This document shows positions 36,248 to 43,834 of a stretch of 64,000 nt of DNA, piece by piece. Source of the DNA: Pseudoalteromonas sp. P1-25. Its GTDB lineage: Bacteria; Pseudomonadota; Gammaproteobacteria; Enterobacterales; Alteromonadaceae. The stretch lies in assembly GCF_001401805.1 (NCBI RefSeq), contig NZ_LKDW01000012.1, positions 1-64,000 on the forward strand. The letters run 5' to 3'. Made by a program: the position numbers and the translations under genes. The notes under the pieces were generated by a model, which saw nothing but the letters and a program-made list of their open reading frames with translations, was not told the DNA's origin and did no database searches. Each line of letters begins with the position of its first letter. The first letter of the stretch is position 1.

Positions 36248-36324
36248 TGGTGGCCCCTCCCAGACTCGAACTGGGGACCTAACGATTATGAGTCGTGTGC
36301 TCTAACCAACTGAGCTAAGGGGCC
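36248..36324 (-). tRNA. tRNA-Ile2 (CAU anticodon, lysidine type)
   Basis: A 77-nt tRNA with encoded CCA. The anticodon loop reads CTCATAA, anticodon CAT. The acceptor stem GGCCCCT/AGGGGCC, with C4 and C5, matches the AUA-reading isoleucine tRNA of E. coli (ileX) and not elongator Met tRNA, whose stem is GGCTACG. The 4-69 and 5-68 C-G pairs are among the known recognition elements of TilS, which converts C34 to lysidine. The T-arm (TTCGAGT loop) and D-arm (AGCTCAGTTGG) are complete. Confidence 0.9.
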
Positions 36325-36392
36325 AACTTTGTATAACTACGCGGTAGTTAATTTTTGAAGCGTTTAGCCACTGAGCGACTAAAGCGGGTTGC

Positions 36393-36421
36393 AGTATAAA
36401 AAGTTTTTTAAGGCTTGTCAC
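36393..36421 (-). promoter_or_regulatory. Promoter of the tRNA gene
   Basis: On the minus strand GTGACA (36416-36421), a 17-nt spacer and TATACT (36393-36398), followed by the GC-rich discriminator GCAACCCGC. Five of six bases match each consensus hexamer. Predicted start near 36386, 62 nt before the mature tRNA. Confidence 0.75.
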
Positions 36422-36593
36422 TAGCAAAAACCTTTATTTTAACAATCAGTAAGCCGACTGCTTAAATAGTAATCTTTTTGCGTGCGAATAGGCAGGAAAT
36501 AGTGGGAAAATAAATGCAGAAGTATGCAAGCCGCTTTTTTACAATTTTAATAATTATAAAAAAGTGGCCGGCTCACATTGAACACACCACACA

Positions 36594-36752
36594 TTATTTT
36601 TTAGCGATAATGTAAATAGCGTGAATTAAACCAGGGAAGTAACCCAGTAAAGTTAGTAAAATATTTAGCCAAAAGTGCATACCTAAACCAACTTGTAAAA
36701 ATACACCCAGTGGCGGTAATAAAATCGACAATATTATACGAATGATATCCAT
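36594..36752 (-). CDS. YqaE/Pmp3 family small membrane protein
   Basis: A 52-residue proteolipid. Two membrane segments are visible (about 4-24 and 29-49) with the family features LPPLGVFLQVG and LLGYFPGLIHAIY, ending IAKK. A strong AAAGGAGCT site precedes the ATG. Family members respond to salt, cold or membrane stress in other organisms. It starts 27 nt after the terminator of the BON-domain gene, too close for an obvious promoter of its own, so it may depend on read-through from that gene. Confidence 0.9.
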   Translation of the reverse strand: MDIIRIILSILLPPLGVFLQVGLGMHFWLNILLTLLGYFPGLIHAIYIIAKK

Positions 36753-36779
36753 AATGTAGCTCCTTTAAAAATGACAAGC

Positions 36780-36805
36780 AAAAAGCCCAGCTAAGCTGGG
36801 CTTTT
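36780..36805 (-). terminator. Terminator between the BON gene and yqaE-like gene
   Basis: AGCCCAGC and GCTGGGCT pair over TTA, flanked by A- and T-runs. On the minus strand it ends the BON transcript with TTTTTGC. Confidence 0.82.
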
Positions 36806-36816
36806 AGTATAGTGCA

Positions 36817-37383
36817 TTATTCAGCAACGATAGTTAGTTCATCTACTACGTCACGAACGTCTTCAGCATTTTTAGCAATTTTTACTGCTAGCTGCTTTTC
36901 AGCTTCAGATTCAACTGAACCTTTAAGCTTTACTATACCGTTGTCGGTATCAACGTCGATATCTGTACCGTCAACCTCTGAGTCAAATAAGAAACGTGTT
37001 GTAATTACTGTGGTGATTTTAGCGTCAGTTAAGTCGTTATCGTCATCATCCATAGTGTTACGATCTTTGTCGTCCATATCCATGTTTTTCACAACAGTTA
37101 GGTTGTTTTCTACATCAGATACGCCATCTAGGCTAATTACAAGCTCTTCAGCTAGCTCTTTATCAAGGTCGCTGTTTACTTTACCTGTAAGTACTACCTT
37201 GCCATTTTTTACATCAGTGTTAATGTCAAAGTTGTTTAGATTAGTGTTCATAAGAAGCACTGTTTCTGCCTTACCATCAATCCAAGCATCTTTACTTTCA
37301 TTTTCCCACGTGCCCGCTTGAGCACCCATAGCTGTAGTACCTAAAACTAAAGCCGCAATCATAGATTTGTTAAATGTTTTCAT
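36817..37383 (-). CDS. Periplasmic protein with two BON domains (OsmY-like)
   Basis: A 188-residue exported protein. The start is the ATG at 37383 with AAGGAGA upstream; an upstream in-frame extension of nine residues lacks support. The signal peptide ends near residue 23 (MGAQA). Two BON domains follow, about 28-95 (DAWIDGKAETVLL...VVLTGKVNSD) and about 115-188 (DAKITTVITTRFLF...VKLKGSVESE), joined by an Asp-rich linker. BON proteins bind or protect membranes under osmotic or envelope stress. The divergent LiaF-like gene and the downstream YqaE-like gene fit an envelope-stress theme. Confidence 0.88.
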   Translation of the reverse strand: MKTFNKSMIAALVLGTTAMGAQAGTWENESKDAWIDGKAETVLLMNTNLNNFDINTDVKNGKVVLTGKVNSDLDKELAEELVISLDGVSDVENNLTVVKNMDMDDKDRNTMDDDDNDLTDAKITTVITTRFLFDSEVDGTDIDVDTDNGIVKLKGSVESEAEKQLAVKIAKNAEDVRDVVDELTIVAE

Positions 37384-37700
37384 AATCTTTCTCCTTTTGA
37401 TTAAAGACACTTTTATATATGCGAGCTTTAGGCCAACTTTATTTATTAATTAAATTCATGCACTTAGACGTTTCATGAGCTATAAATAGAAATACAGCTG
37501 AGTAAACATTTACAGGCTATTAGGTAAAACTTTCTTAAGTGGTAAAAATAACGATTATATTGCTGTTTTGGTTAATTTATCGTTAATATAGTAAAACAAC
37601 GGAACTCGAATAAAGAATAAGTGATTGATATACAATAACTTTAATATTGGTATATGGCTTGCTAATAAAACGATAATGCAAATATAAAAGGATTAATCCC
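37384..37700. other. Divergent intergenic region, BON gene / LiaF-like gene
   Basis: No gene is seen in this 317-nt AT-rich gap, which must carry both promoters. A 7-bp inverted repeat, TAACGAT (37549-37555) and ATCGTTA (37579-37585), lies near its middle and could bind a shared regulator; this is a weak observation. Confidence 0.4.
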
Positions 37701-38357
37701 ATGTCTGTAAAAATTGAAGACCGCCCAATAGAGCAAGTTCGTGAGCAAGTGATAGATCAACTTATTTATAATTACAGCCATGGTGAGATATCTGCTGAAG
37801 CCTTCGAAAGGCGCCTAGACAGCGCTATGGATACAACCGACAACACGGCTCTACTTGGCTTAGTTGAGGATTTAACTCTACATGCCGATACACAGTATAC
37901 TGCTCAAAAACAAACTCAGTTCGCGCCTAACTACAGTACACAACAAGGCGAAAATGAAAGCCTAACGTTAAAAAGCATTTTGGGCTCAAGCGAACGTAGC
38001 GGCCAATGGGTTGTGCCTAAAGATATTTATATCCAAAATTATATGGGGTCAATTGTGCTCGACTTTACCGATGCCATATTCACTCACCAACACGTCACTA
38101 TTCACGTCAGCTGTTATTTTGGAAGTGAAGAAATATACGTACCAGAGCACGTTAATGTGGTTTCAAAAATGTTTTGTATAATGGGCAGCTTTGAAAATAA
38201 AACGGTCTCGCTGAATAAGCGCCAAGGCCCCACAATTCAGATTGAAGGAAGGACTGTATTAGGCTCTGTAGAGGTTAAAGTAAAGCGTACTATAAAAGAA
38301 AAGTTTATAAGCTTTGCTAATGACTTAAAAGCGCAGCTTGGCGTGAACAATAAATAG
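37701..38357 (+). CDS. DUF1707 / LiaF-like protein
   Basis: A 218-residue cytoplasmic protein with no membrane segment. The N-terminal 65 residues have a DUF1707/SHOCT-like pattern (VIDQLIYNYSHGEISAEAFERRLD). The C-terminal part (about 110-205) resembles the LiaF-type cell-wall-active antibiotic response domain (GSIVLDFTDAIF, VTIHVSCYFGSEEIYVPEHVNV). In Firmicutes such proteins restrain an envelope-stress two-component system; no such system is adjacent here. AAGGA lies before the ATG. Confidence 0.8.
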   Translation: MSVKIEDRPIEQVREQVIDQLIYNYSHGEISAEAFERRLDSAMDTTDNTALLGLVEDLTLHADTQYTAQKQTQFAPNYSTQQGENESLTLKSILGSSERSGQWVVPKDIYIQNYMGSIVLDFTDAIFTHQHVTIHVSCYFGSEEIYVPEHVNVVSKMFCIMGSFENKTVSLNKRQGPTIQIEGRTVLGSVEVKVKRTIKEKFISFANDLKAQLGVNNK

Positions 38358-38372
38358 TGCACATAAAGTGTA

Positions 38373-38415
38373 GGGGATAGAAAAGCCCTATTGAGCGCTT
38401 TTCTGTCCTCTTTTT
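38373..38415. terminator. Terminator between the LiaF-like and VOC genes
   Basis: GGATAGAAAAGC pairs with GCTTTTCTGTCC (one mismatch or G-U), extended by GGG/CTC, and is followed by TTTTT. It serves convergent genes. Confidence 0.75.
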
Positions 38416-38425
38416 AATACTCTTT

Positions 38426-38842
38426 TTATAAGTCGTTATTTCGCTCGCTTGGAATGTCACTCATATACTGCACAAACTCAACCTCAAACCCTGCTGGGTC
38501 TAAGTAGTATACGTTTTTTCTAAATGGGTTTTCCGCCCCCATTTTATCAGCGCTAAATCCGGCGTTTTTTAAGCGTTGTATAACAGCGTCTAAGTTATTT
38601 GTAACGTAGGCAAAATGCGCTAGCCCGACTTGATGCCCTGTCAAATCTCTGTTTTTATGCTCGCCGTTGTCGCTTATAGCCATGTAGTGATTATCGTCAC
38701 CAAAATGTACCCAGCGCTTAGGTTTGCCATACCACGTGTTGTTACCTTCACTTCTAATTGACCAATACGGAAACGCTGCTCGGTAAAATGTAAGCATTGC
38801 GTCTATATCGTTTACTACTAAATGTACGTGTTCTAATTTCAT
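38426..38842 (-). CDS. VOC-superfamily (glyoxalase-like) protein
   Basis: A 138-residue protein with the two beta-alpha-beta-beta-beta halves of the vicinal oxygen chelate fold. It begins LEHVHLVVNDIDAMLTFYRAAF and later shows GLAHFAYVTNNLDAVIQRLKNAGF and YYLDPAGFEVEFVQY. Possible metal ligands are His5, His56-57 region and the final Glu. Substrate unknown. Confidence 0.85.
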   Translation of the reverse strand: MKLEHVHLVVNDIDAMLTFYRAAFPYWSIRSEGNNTWYGKPKRWVHFGDDNHYMAISDNGEHKNRDLTGHQVGLAHFAYVTNNLDAVIQRLKNAGFSADKMGAENPFRKNVYYLDPAGFEVEFVQYMSDIPSERNNDL

Positions 38843-39274
38843 TATTATTTACCTTAGTTAATTGCTTAAAAATAAGATAAAACCTCAAGCTAACTTTAGG
38901 TAAAGCACTTTTTTATTTTTTTACCCGTCCCCCGACTAAGATATTTACTAACATAATGAACTATTGTGATGTTTGAATTAATTTTCTTTGGCCAAATATT
39001 TACAATGAAAACAAGGCAAATTCACGTATCAAGAGCAGGCCTATTGCAAGTAAAATCAGCACTGTTAGCACTAAAAATAGCAGCTGGAGATAGGTTTATT
39101 ACCCAAAGCTCAAGTTATTTATAAAATTTTAAATGAATAAATATATAGGTGTTTCAAGGTAGTACAAAAAACACACAAAAGTATTTGGGGTTTATTGTTT
39201 ACTTTATGGCAAAAGTCGCTAAAATACGCCGGCTTAAATATATAAACGTTCTTTTACAACCCAAAGGTAATACC
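38843..39274. other. Intergenic region upstream of suhB
   Basis: No supported gene in this 432-nt gap. A 51-codon open frame (38969-39124) is present but has no ribosome binding site or recognisable product, so it is not called. The suhB promoter lies near its end. Confidence 0.4.
39198..39225 (+). promoter_or_regulatory. Predicted suhB promoter
   Basis: TTTACT (39198-39203), a 16-nt spacer and TAAAAT (39220-39225), followed by a GC-rich ACGCCGGC. Predicted start about 40 nt upstream of the chosen ATG, which supports that start over upstream in-frame codons. Confidence 0.5.
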
Positions 39275-40078
39275 ATGCATCCAATGTTAAACATTGCGGT
39301 TCGCGCTGCGCGCAACGCAGGCAAAATTTTACTTCGCGCAAGTGAAGATTTATCAAAAGTTGAAATTCAACAAAAAGGCACTAACGATTTAGTGACCAAC
39401 ATTGATAAAGAAGCCGAAGCCGTAATTCGTGATACAATTTTAAAATCTTACCCAGACCACTGCATTGTTGGTGAGGAGCTAGGTGAGCACAAAGGCAAAG
39501 ATGCAGATTACCAATGGATTGTTGACCCACTTGATGGCACAACTAACTTCATCAAGGGTATCCCTCATTTCGCGGTTTCTATCGCACTAAAAGTAAAAGG
39601 TCGTTTAGACCAAGCTGTAATTTACGATCCAATTCGTGGCGAACTTTTCACTGCATCTCGTGGCCAAGGCGCACAACTAAACAGCAAACGTTTACGGGTG
39701 ACTAAAACCGTAGAGTTAGCTGGTTCAATTTTAGCAACAGGCTTTCCGTTTAAACAAAAGCATCACTTAGATGCATACTCAGATGCATTTAAAGCTTTAT
39801 TTGTACACACTGCAGACATTCGCCGTGCAGGCTCTGCTGCCCTTGATATGGCATATGTAGCCGCGGGCCGTGTTGATGGCTTTTTTGAAATTGGTTTAAA
39901 ACCTTGGGATACAGCAGCTGGCGAGTTACTTGTAAAAGAAGCTGGCGGCATGGTTGTTGATTTTGCAGGTGGTATTAACTACAACCATAGCGGCAACATT
40001 ATTTGTGGAGCCCCTAAGCTTACTCAAGCAATTATCCGCGAAATTCGCCCGGTATTATCTGAGTCGTTACTTCGCTAA
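39275..40078 (+). CDS. suhB: Inositol monophosphatase family protein SuhB
   Basis: Mg2+-dependent inositol-1-phosphatase that in E. coli also joins the rRNA antitermination complex. The ATG at 39275 gives MHPMLNIAVRAARNAGKIL and 267 residues, exactly the E. coli length; longer in-frame starts are unlikely. Metal and substrate motifs are GEELGE, DPLDGTTNFIKGIPHFAVS and PWDTAAGELLVKEAGG. It stands alone, with its own promoter and a convergent terminator. Confidence 0.95.
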   Translation: MHPMLNIAVRAARNAGKILLRASEDLSKVEIQQKGTNDLVTNIDKEAEAVIRDTILKSYPDHCIVGEELGEHKGKDADYQWIVDPLDGTTNFIKGIPHFAVSIALKVKGRLDQAVIYDPIRGELFTASRGQGAQLNSKRLRVTKTVELAGSILATGFPFKQKHHLDAYSDAFKALFVHTADIRRAGSAALDMAYVAAGRVDGFFEIGLKPWDTAAGELLVKEAGGMVVDFAGGINYNHSGNIICGAPKLTQAIIREIRPVLSESLLR

Positions 40079-40101
40079 TAAAGTGCGGTTAACTGTATAA
40101 T

Positions 40102-40126
40102 AAAAGGAGCCTGAGGCTCCTTTTTT
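40102..40126. terminator. Terminator after suhB
   Basis: AAAAGGAGCC and GGCTCCTTTTTT pair perfectly over TGA. It lies between convergent genes and can act in both directions. Confidence 0.9.
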
Positions 40127-40129
40127 GTT

Positions 40130-40939
40130 TTAAAAGTAAGGGTTATCAAGCTTTAATTCTGTGACGTATCCTTTAGTAAAAGGGAGTGAGTTTATATCTT
40201 TTGCAAAATACTCATCAAACAACGCATCAAACTCACCACTGTTTTGCATTTTTTTTAGCCCCCGCTCTATAGCCTGCGCTAAAGCAGGTTTACTACTAAC
40301 AACAAAGTAATAAATACCCGTGGGGTAACTAATAAATAAATTAGGCACAATAACTAAGTTACTTTGTGCATTAGCAACCAATTCAGAATTAACTTCGATA
40401 AATGATCGTGGAAAGTAATCGATTCGTCCCCGGCTGGTAAGCGTAAACATAGCTTGATAGTTACTCAGCGGCCTTACAGGTAAGCCGTTATAGGCCATTA
40501 TTTTTGTATCTGGCCAATCATGCCCTTGCACTGCAGAGAGCTCCATTAACTGCGCTAAAGTAGTAATACCTTTAAATTTTCCAACATTTTTTTTACTGGT
40601 TAGCAAAACGCGCTTACCTATAAACCCTTTAAATAAGGGTATTTTAACCGCTATTGCCCGCGCCTCTCGCTCGGGGCTACTCATGCTCCAATAAATATCT
40701 AACCCTGTTTTATCTAACTCAATTAAATCACGTTGTTGCTGCAAGCTCACTGGCTGCATTTTTATATCTACAGGATAATTGGCCCGCTCTAGCGCGCGTG
40801 TTAATAGTTCACTTAGGTATTCTTCGCGTGCATTTTGCACACTTTGCTTTTGAGCAACATTAACAACTTCAACCCCATGCGTAAAAAAGCTAATTGCAAA
40901 TAAAGCAAACCCACCAACGACAATTTTTAATGGCAACAT
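40130..40939 (-). CDS. Periplasmic solute-binding-like protein
   Basis: A 269-residue exported protein of the amino-acid-binding (SBP family 3) fold type. The signal peptide ends near residue 22. The sequence fits a two-lobe binding protein, with LLTRALERANYPVDIKMQP early and ALAQAIERGLKKMQNSGEFDALFDEYF at the end. No ABC permease or ATPase is adjacent. It follows the EAL-CBS-GGDEF gene by 15 nt on the same strand, so it may serve as a sensor input rather than a transporter part. Confidence 0.78.
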   Translation of the reverse strand: MLPLKIVVGGFALFAISFFTHGVEVVNVAQKQSVQNAREEYLSELLTRALERANYPVDIKMQPVSLQQQRDLIELDKTGLDIYWSMSSPEREARAIAVKIPLFKGFIGKRVLLTSKKNVGKFKGITTLAQLMELSAVQGHDWPDTKIMAYNGLPVRPLSNYQAMFTLTSRGRIDYFPRSFIEVNSELVANAQSNLVIVPNLFISYPTGIYYFVVSSKPALAQAIERGLKKMQNSGEFDALFDEYFAKDINSLPFTKGYVTELKLDNPYF

Positions 40940-40954
40940 AATAATTACCTATTT

Positions 40955-42745
40955 TTATACTACCTGTTTATTTTCTGGTGCTAGGCGCACTAGGGCTGGC
41001 GCAGGTTTTCTGCGCTTGCATATAAACAAATAACTATGGCGATACCGCTTAGCCTCTTTTTTAGCATCTGTTGCCAACGCTGCAACTTGATGGCTGTTTT
41101 TACATTCCTGTAAGTCGGGCTCCACAAGGCCAATTGATAACGTTAGTAAAGGTACAAATTGCTTTTCTCCCTCACGATTTGTAGCCCAGTAACCTTTGCT
41201 CTTAATGTGCTCAGGCGTAAAAAAAGTGCGTGATTGCAGTTCAAATTGCTCAATTACGGTATTACAAATATGCACAGCATCTGATTGAGCAAACACCACC
41301 ATAAAGTCATCACCACCTATATGTCCTACAAAGTTAGCACTGTTTTCGCAGGCTTGCACAATTACATCTGCCAATAACTTGATCACACTATCTCCACTGG
41401 CATAGCCGTATAAATCATTAAATTGCTTAAAATGATTAAGATCTATATAAGCCAGCGAAAACGCACTTTGAGAGCGTAGCCGTTGCTCTATTGCCTCATT
41501 AATCGCCACATTTCCAGGGAGCATGGTTAACGGATTAGCATGCTGGGCATGACGAATTTTTTCTTCTGTTATGTGTTTTAAAATATCACGTAAGGGGGCA
41601 AGCCCAAGGTAACGTCTATCACGCGTGATCACAATGTGGCGACGAATATCAAAGTCTTGCTCTGTAATTTGCTGGCTCACAGCGTCGAGAAGCTGATTTT
41701 CATCCACCACTAAAGGCTGTTTATCCATAAAATCGGTGACGGGGCACTTGTCGTAAAGAGCATGGCCATAAGGCGCGGCAAACACTTCTGTAAGCTGATC
41801 TTTATGGAGTAATCCAACAGGCTGGCCAGTTTTATTTAACACCGCTAGGCTCATCACAGACTTGTCTTTTTCAAATAGCGTATGGGCATCTTTGCAACGG
41901 GTTTCGCTGCCTATTGCTTCTTGTGTAATAGCAAGCCAACCAATCGCCATTGATTGATCAAATGTATTATTTGACTGCTTAAAGTTTAATGCGTGTAATT
42001 GCGCTGAGCTGTAATCAAGGCTGGGGGTTGTGTTTGGTTTTTCCAGTAAAAACCCTTGTACATTTGCTATTCCTAAGCTTTTAACATAGGCAAGCTCTTC
42101 CACTCTTTCTATGCCTTCGGCTATGACCGCGGTGTTTGTTGCTTTTGCTAGTACCGTAATCGATTTCAAAAATTCTTTTTTAACTTCGCTTTCATCACAA
42201 TGATCAATAAAGTAACGATCTATTTTTACAAAGTCGGGGCAGAGTTCAGACCATTGCTTTAACCCCGAGTAACCAGCACCTAAGTCATCAATGGCAATGG
42301 TAAAACCCAGCTCCCGGTAATGTGCAATTGTTTTTAATAATAAAAAGCCATCGTCGACCTTTTCTTGCTCTGTTACCTCAATTACTACGCGGTTTGCTGC
42401 TAAGCCAAATTGCTCTGTTAAGTGAAGAGTTTCACCCTTTGGGTGGCAAGGGTCGAGCAACGTTTTAGGACTTACATTTAAAAATAACTTACCGCTTAAG
42501 TTAAGCTTTACAAAATTTTCAATTGCTTTTGAGCGACACAATAGCTCAAGTTCTGAAATTAAAGCGTGCTCGCTGGCTGCTGAAAATAATCGGTTAGGCA
42601 TTTCTAAAGGGCTGTTTTTGGGCCCACGGCTTAGCGCTTCGTAACCTATAATTGCTTGATTAGCTATATCAAAAATAGGCTGAAATAACGTGGTTATTTC
42701 ACCATTAATTAAAATATAGTCTAGTACTTTGCGCTGCATTGCCAC
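40955..42745 (-). CDS. EAL-CBS-GGDEF c-di-GMP protein
   Basis: A 596-residue cytoplasmic protein with unusual order: EAL first (about 15-250), then a CBS-type pair (about 265-395), then GGDEF (about 410-580). The EAL catalytic residues are present (YEALSR, LNVSPKTL, EVTEQE, DDLGAGYSG, KIDRYF, AEGIE), so phosphodiesterase activity is likely. The cyclase site reads GGDDF, a conservative change that may or may not keep activity. The start is GTG at 42745, with AGG 7 nt upstream; ATG at 42739 is an alternative. Likely one operon with the binding protein. Confidence 0.88.
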   Translation of the reverse strand: MAMQRKVLDYILINGEITTLFQPIFDIANQAIIGYEALSRGPKNSPLEMPNRLFSAASEHALISELELLCRSKAIENFVKLNLSGKLFLNVSPKTLLDPCHPKGETLHLTEQFGLAANRVVIEVTEQEKVDDGFLLLKTIAHYRELGFTIAIDDLGAGYSGLKQWSELCPDFVKIDRYFIDHCDESEVKKEFLKSITVLAKATNTAVIAEGIERVEELAYVKSLGIANVQGFLLEKPNTTPSLDYSSAQLHALNFKQSNNTFDQSMAIGWLAITQEAIGSETRCKDAHTLFEKDKSVMSLAVLNKTGQPVGLLHKDQLTEVFAAPYGHALYDKCPVTDFMDKQPLVVDENQLLDAVSQQITEQDFDIRRHIVITRDRRYLGLAPLRDILKHITEEKIRHAQHANPLTMLPGNVAINEAIEQRLRSQSAFSLAYIDLNHFKQFNDLYGYASGDSVIKLLADVIVQACENSANFVGHIGGDDFMVVFAQSDAVHICNTVIEQFELQSRTFFTPEHIKSKGYWATNREGEKQFVPLLTLSIGLVEPDLQECKNSHQVAALATDAKKEAKRYRHSYLFICKRRKPAPALVRLAPENKQVV

Positions 42746-42833
42746 TGCAAAACCTGATTGTTGTTTAATTGGGGCATTAAAGTAGCAAGCCTGTATGACA
42801 ATTTTATTGCATGTGTATTAAGTACCACGCAAT

Positions 42834-42863
42834 AAAAAACCGCTCAATTGAGCGGTTTTTTTT
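42834..42863 (-). terminator. Terminator after secF
   Basis: AAAAAACCGCTCAA followed by its reverse complement and extra T residues; a perfect palindromic stem. It closes the tgt-yajC-secDF operon. Confidence 0.9.
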
Positions 42864-42877
42864 AAGCGTTGACTCTA

Positions 42878-43825
42878 TTACGGCAATGCGTCTAGGTCGG
42901 CGCCTTCTTTTTCTACCACTTCGGGTATTAAATCTTCTTTACTTACGCCCATGGTAATCGCTACCGAGCTTGCAACGTAAACTGAAGAATAAGTACCAAT
43001 AAACACACCAAATAACAAGGCAGTAGCAAAACCGTGAATGGTTTGTCCGCCCCACACAAATAGCGCAATCAATACCAAAATGGTGGTGATTGACGTTACA
43101 AGTGTACGATTAAGTGTTTGCGTTAACGACATGTCGATAATTTCAATCGTGTCGTCGATGCGTACTTTACGGAAGTTTTCACGAATACGGTCAGATACCA
43201 CAATAGTATCGTTAAGTGAGTAACCAATTACCGCCAATATGGCCGCTAAAATAGTTAAGTCAAACTCTAACCCTAATACAGAAAACAAGCCAACAGTAAT
43301 AATTACATCGTGTAGTAATGCCCCCACTGCGCCCACAGCAAAACGCCACTCAAAGCGAAATGCCACGTAAATCAAAATACAAATAAGCGCAGTTAACATG
43401 GCAAGGCCACCCTGCTCTTTTAAGTCTTCCCCTACGCTTGGACCTACAAACTCAATACGGCGCATTACTACGCTTTCATCAGCTTGCTTTAAGGCAGTAA
43501 TCACTTGATTACCAATAACTTCGGCTTTTACTTCACTGCCGCGCGGCGCTAAACGCACCAAAATATCTTGGCTAGAACCAAACAGCTGCACTGAGGCATC
43601 GGCAAAACCGTTTTCAGCTAATACTGAGCGTACTTTTTTCAAATCTGCAGGTTGCGAAAAACCAACCTCTACAGCAGTACCGCCAGTAAAATCTAAACCA
43701 AAGTTTAAACCTTTGATAAAAATTGAGGCAAACGACGCTAAAATTAATAGCGTAGAAAAACCCATTGCCACTTTACGAAGTGACATGAAACGTAGGGTTT
43801 TACCACCCAAACTTAAAATTTGCAT
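42878..43825 (-). CDS. secF: Protein translocase subunit SecF
   Basis: Inner-membrane subunit that with SecD uses the proton gradient to help protein export through SecYEG. The 315-residue protein has six membrane segments, the first about 20-40 (RKVAMGFSTLLILAS), and the conserved GLDFTGGTAVEVGF, GPSVGEDLKEQG, GYSLNDTIVVSDRIRENFR and SLTQTLNRTLVTSIT segments. It starts 9 nt after secD. Confidence 0.97.
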   Translation of the reverse strand: MQILSLGGKTLRFMSLRKVAMGFSTLLILASFASIFIKGLNFGLDFTGGTAVEVGFSQPADLKKVRSVLAENGFADASVQLFGSSQDILVRLAPRGSEVKAEVIGNQVITALKQADESVVMRRIEFVGPSVGEDLKEQGGLAMLTALICILIYVAFRFEWRFAVGAVGALLHDVIITVGLFSVLGLEFDLTILAAILAVIGYSLNDTIVVSDRIRENFRKVRIDDTIEIIDMSLTQTLNRTLVTSITTILVLIALFVWGGQTIHGFATALLFGVFIGTYSSVYVASSVAITMGVSKEDLIPEVVEKEGADLDALP

Positions 43826-43834
43826 GTCCGCTCC

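Noticed and set aside
36248-36324. Assignment as elongator tRNA-Met from the CAT anticodon
   Set aside because: The acceptor stem GGCCCCT fits tRNA-Ile2 and differs from the tRNA-Met stem GGCTACG.
36812-37321. Plus-strand open frame of 169 codons, Ser/Thr/Val-rich
   Set aside because: Antisense to the BON-domain gene, which has a signal peptide, ribosome binding site and recognised domains.
38969-39124. 51-codon plus-strand open frame in the suhB upstream gap
   Set aside because: No ribosome binding site and no recognisable product. It could be a gene remnant but cannot be supported.
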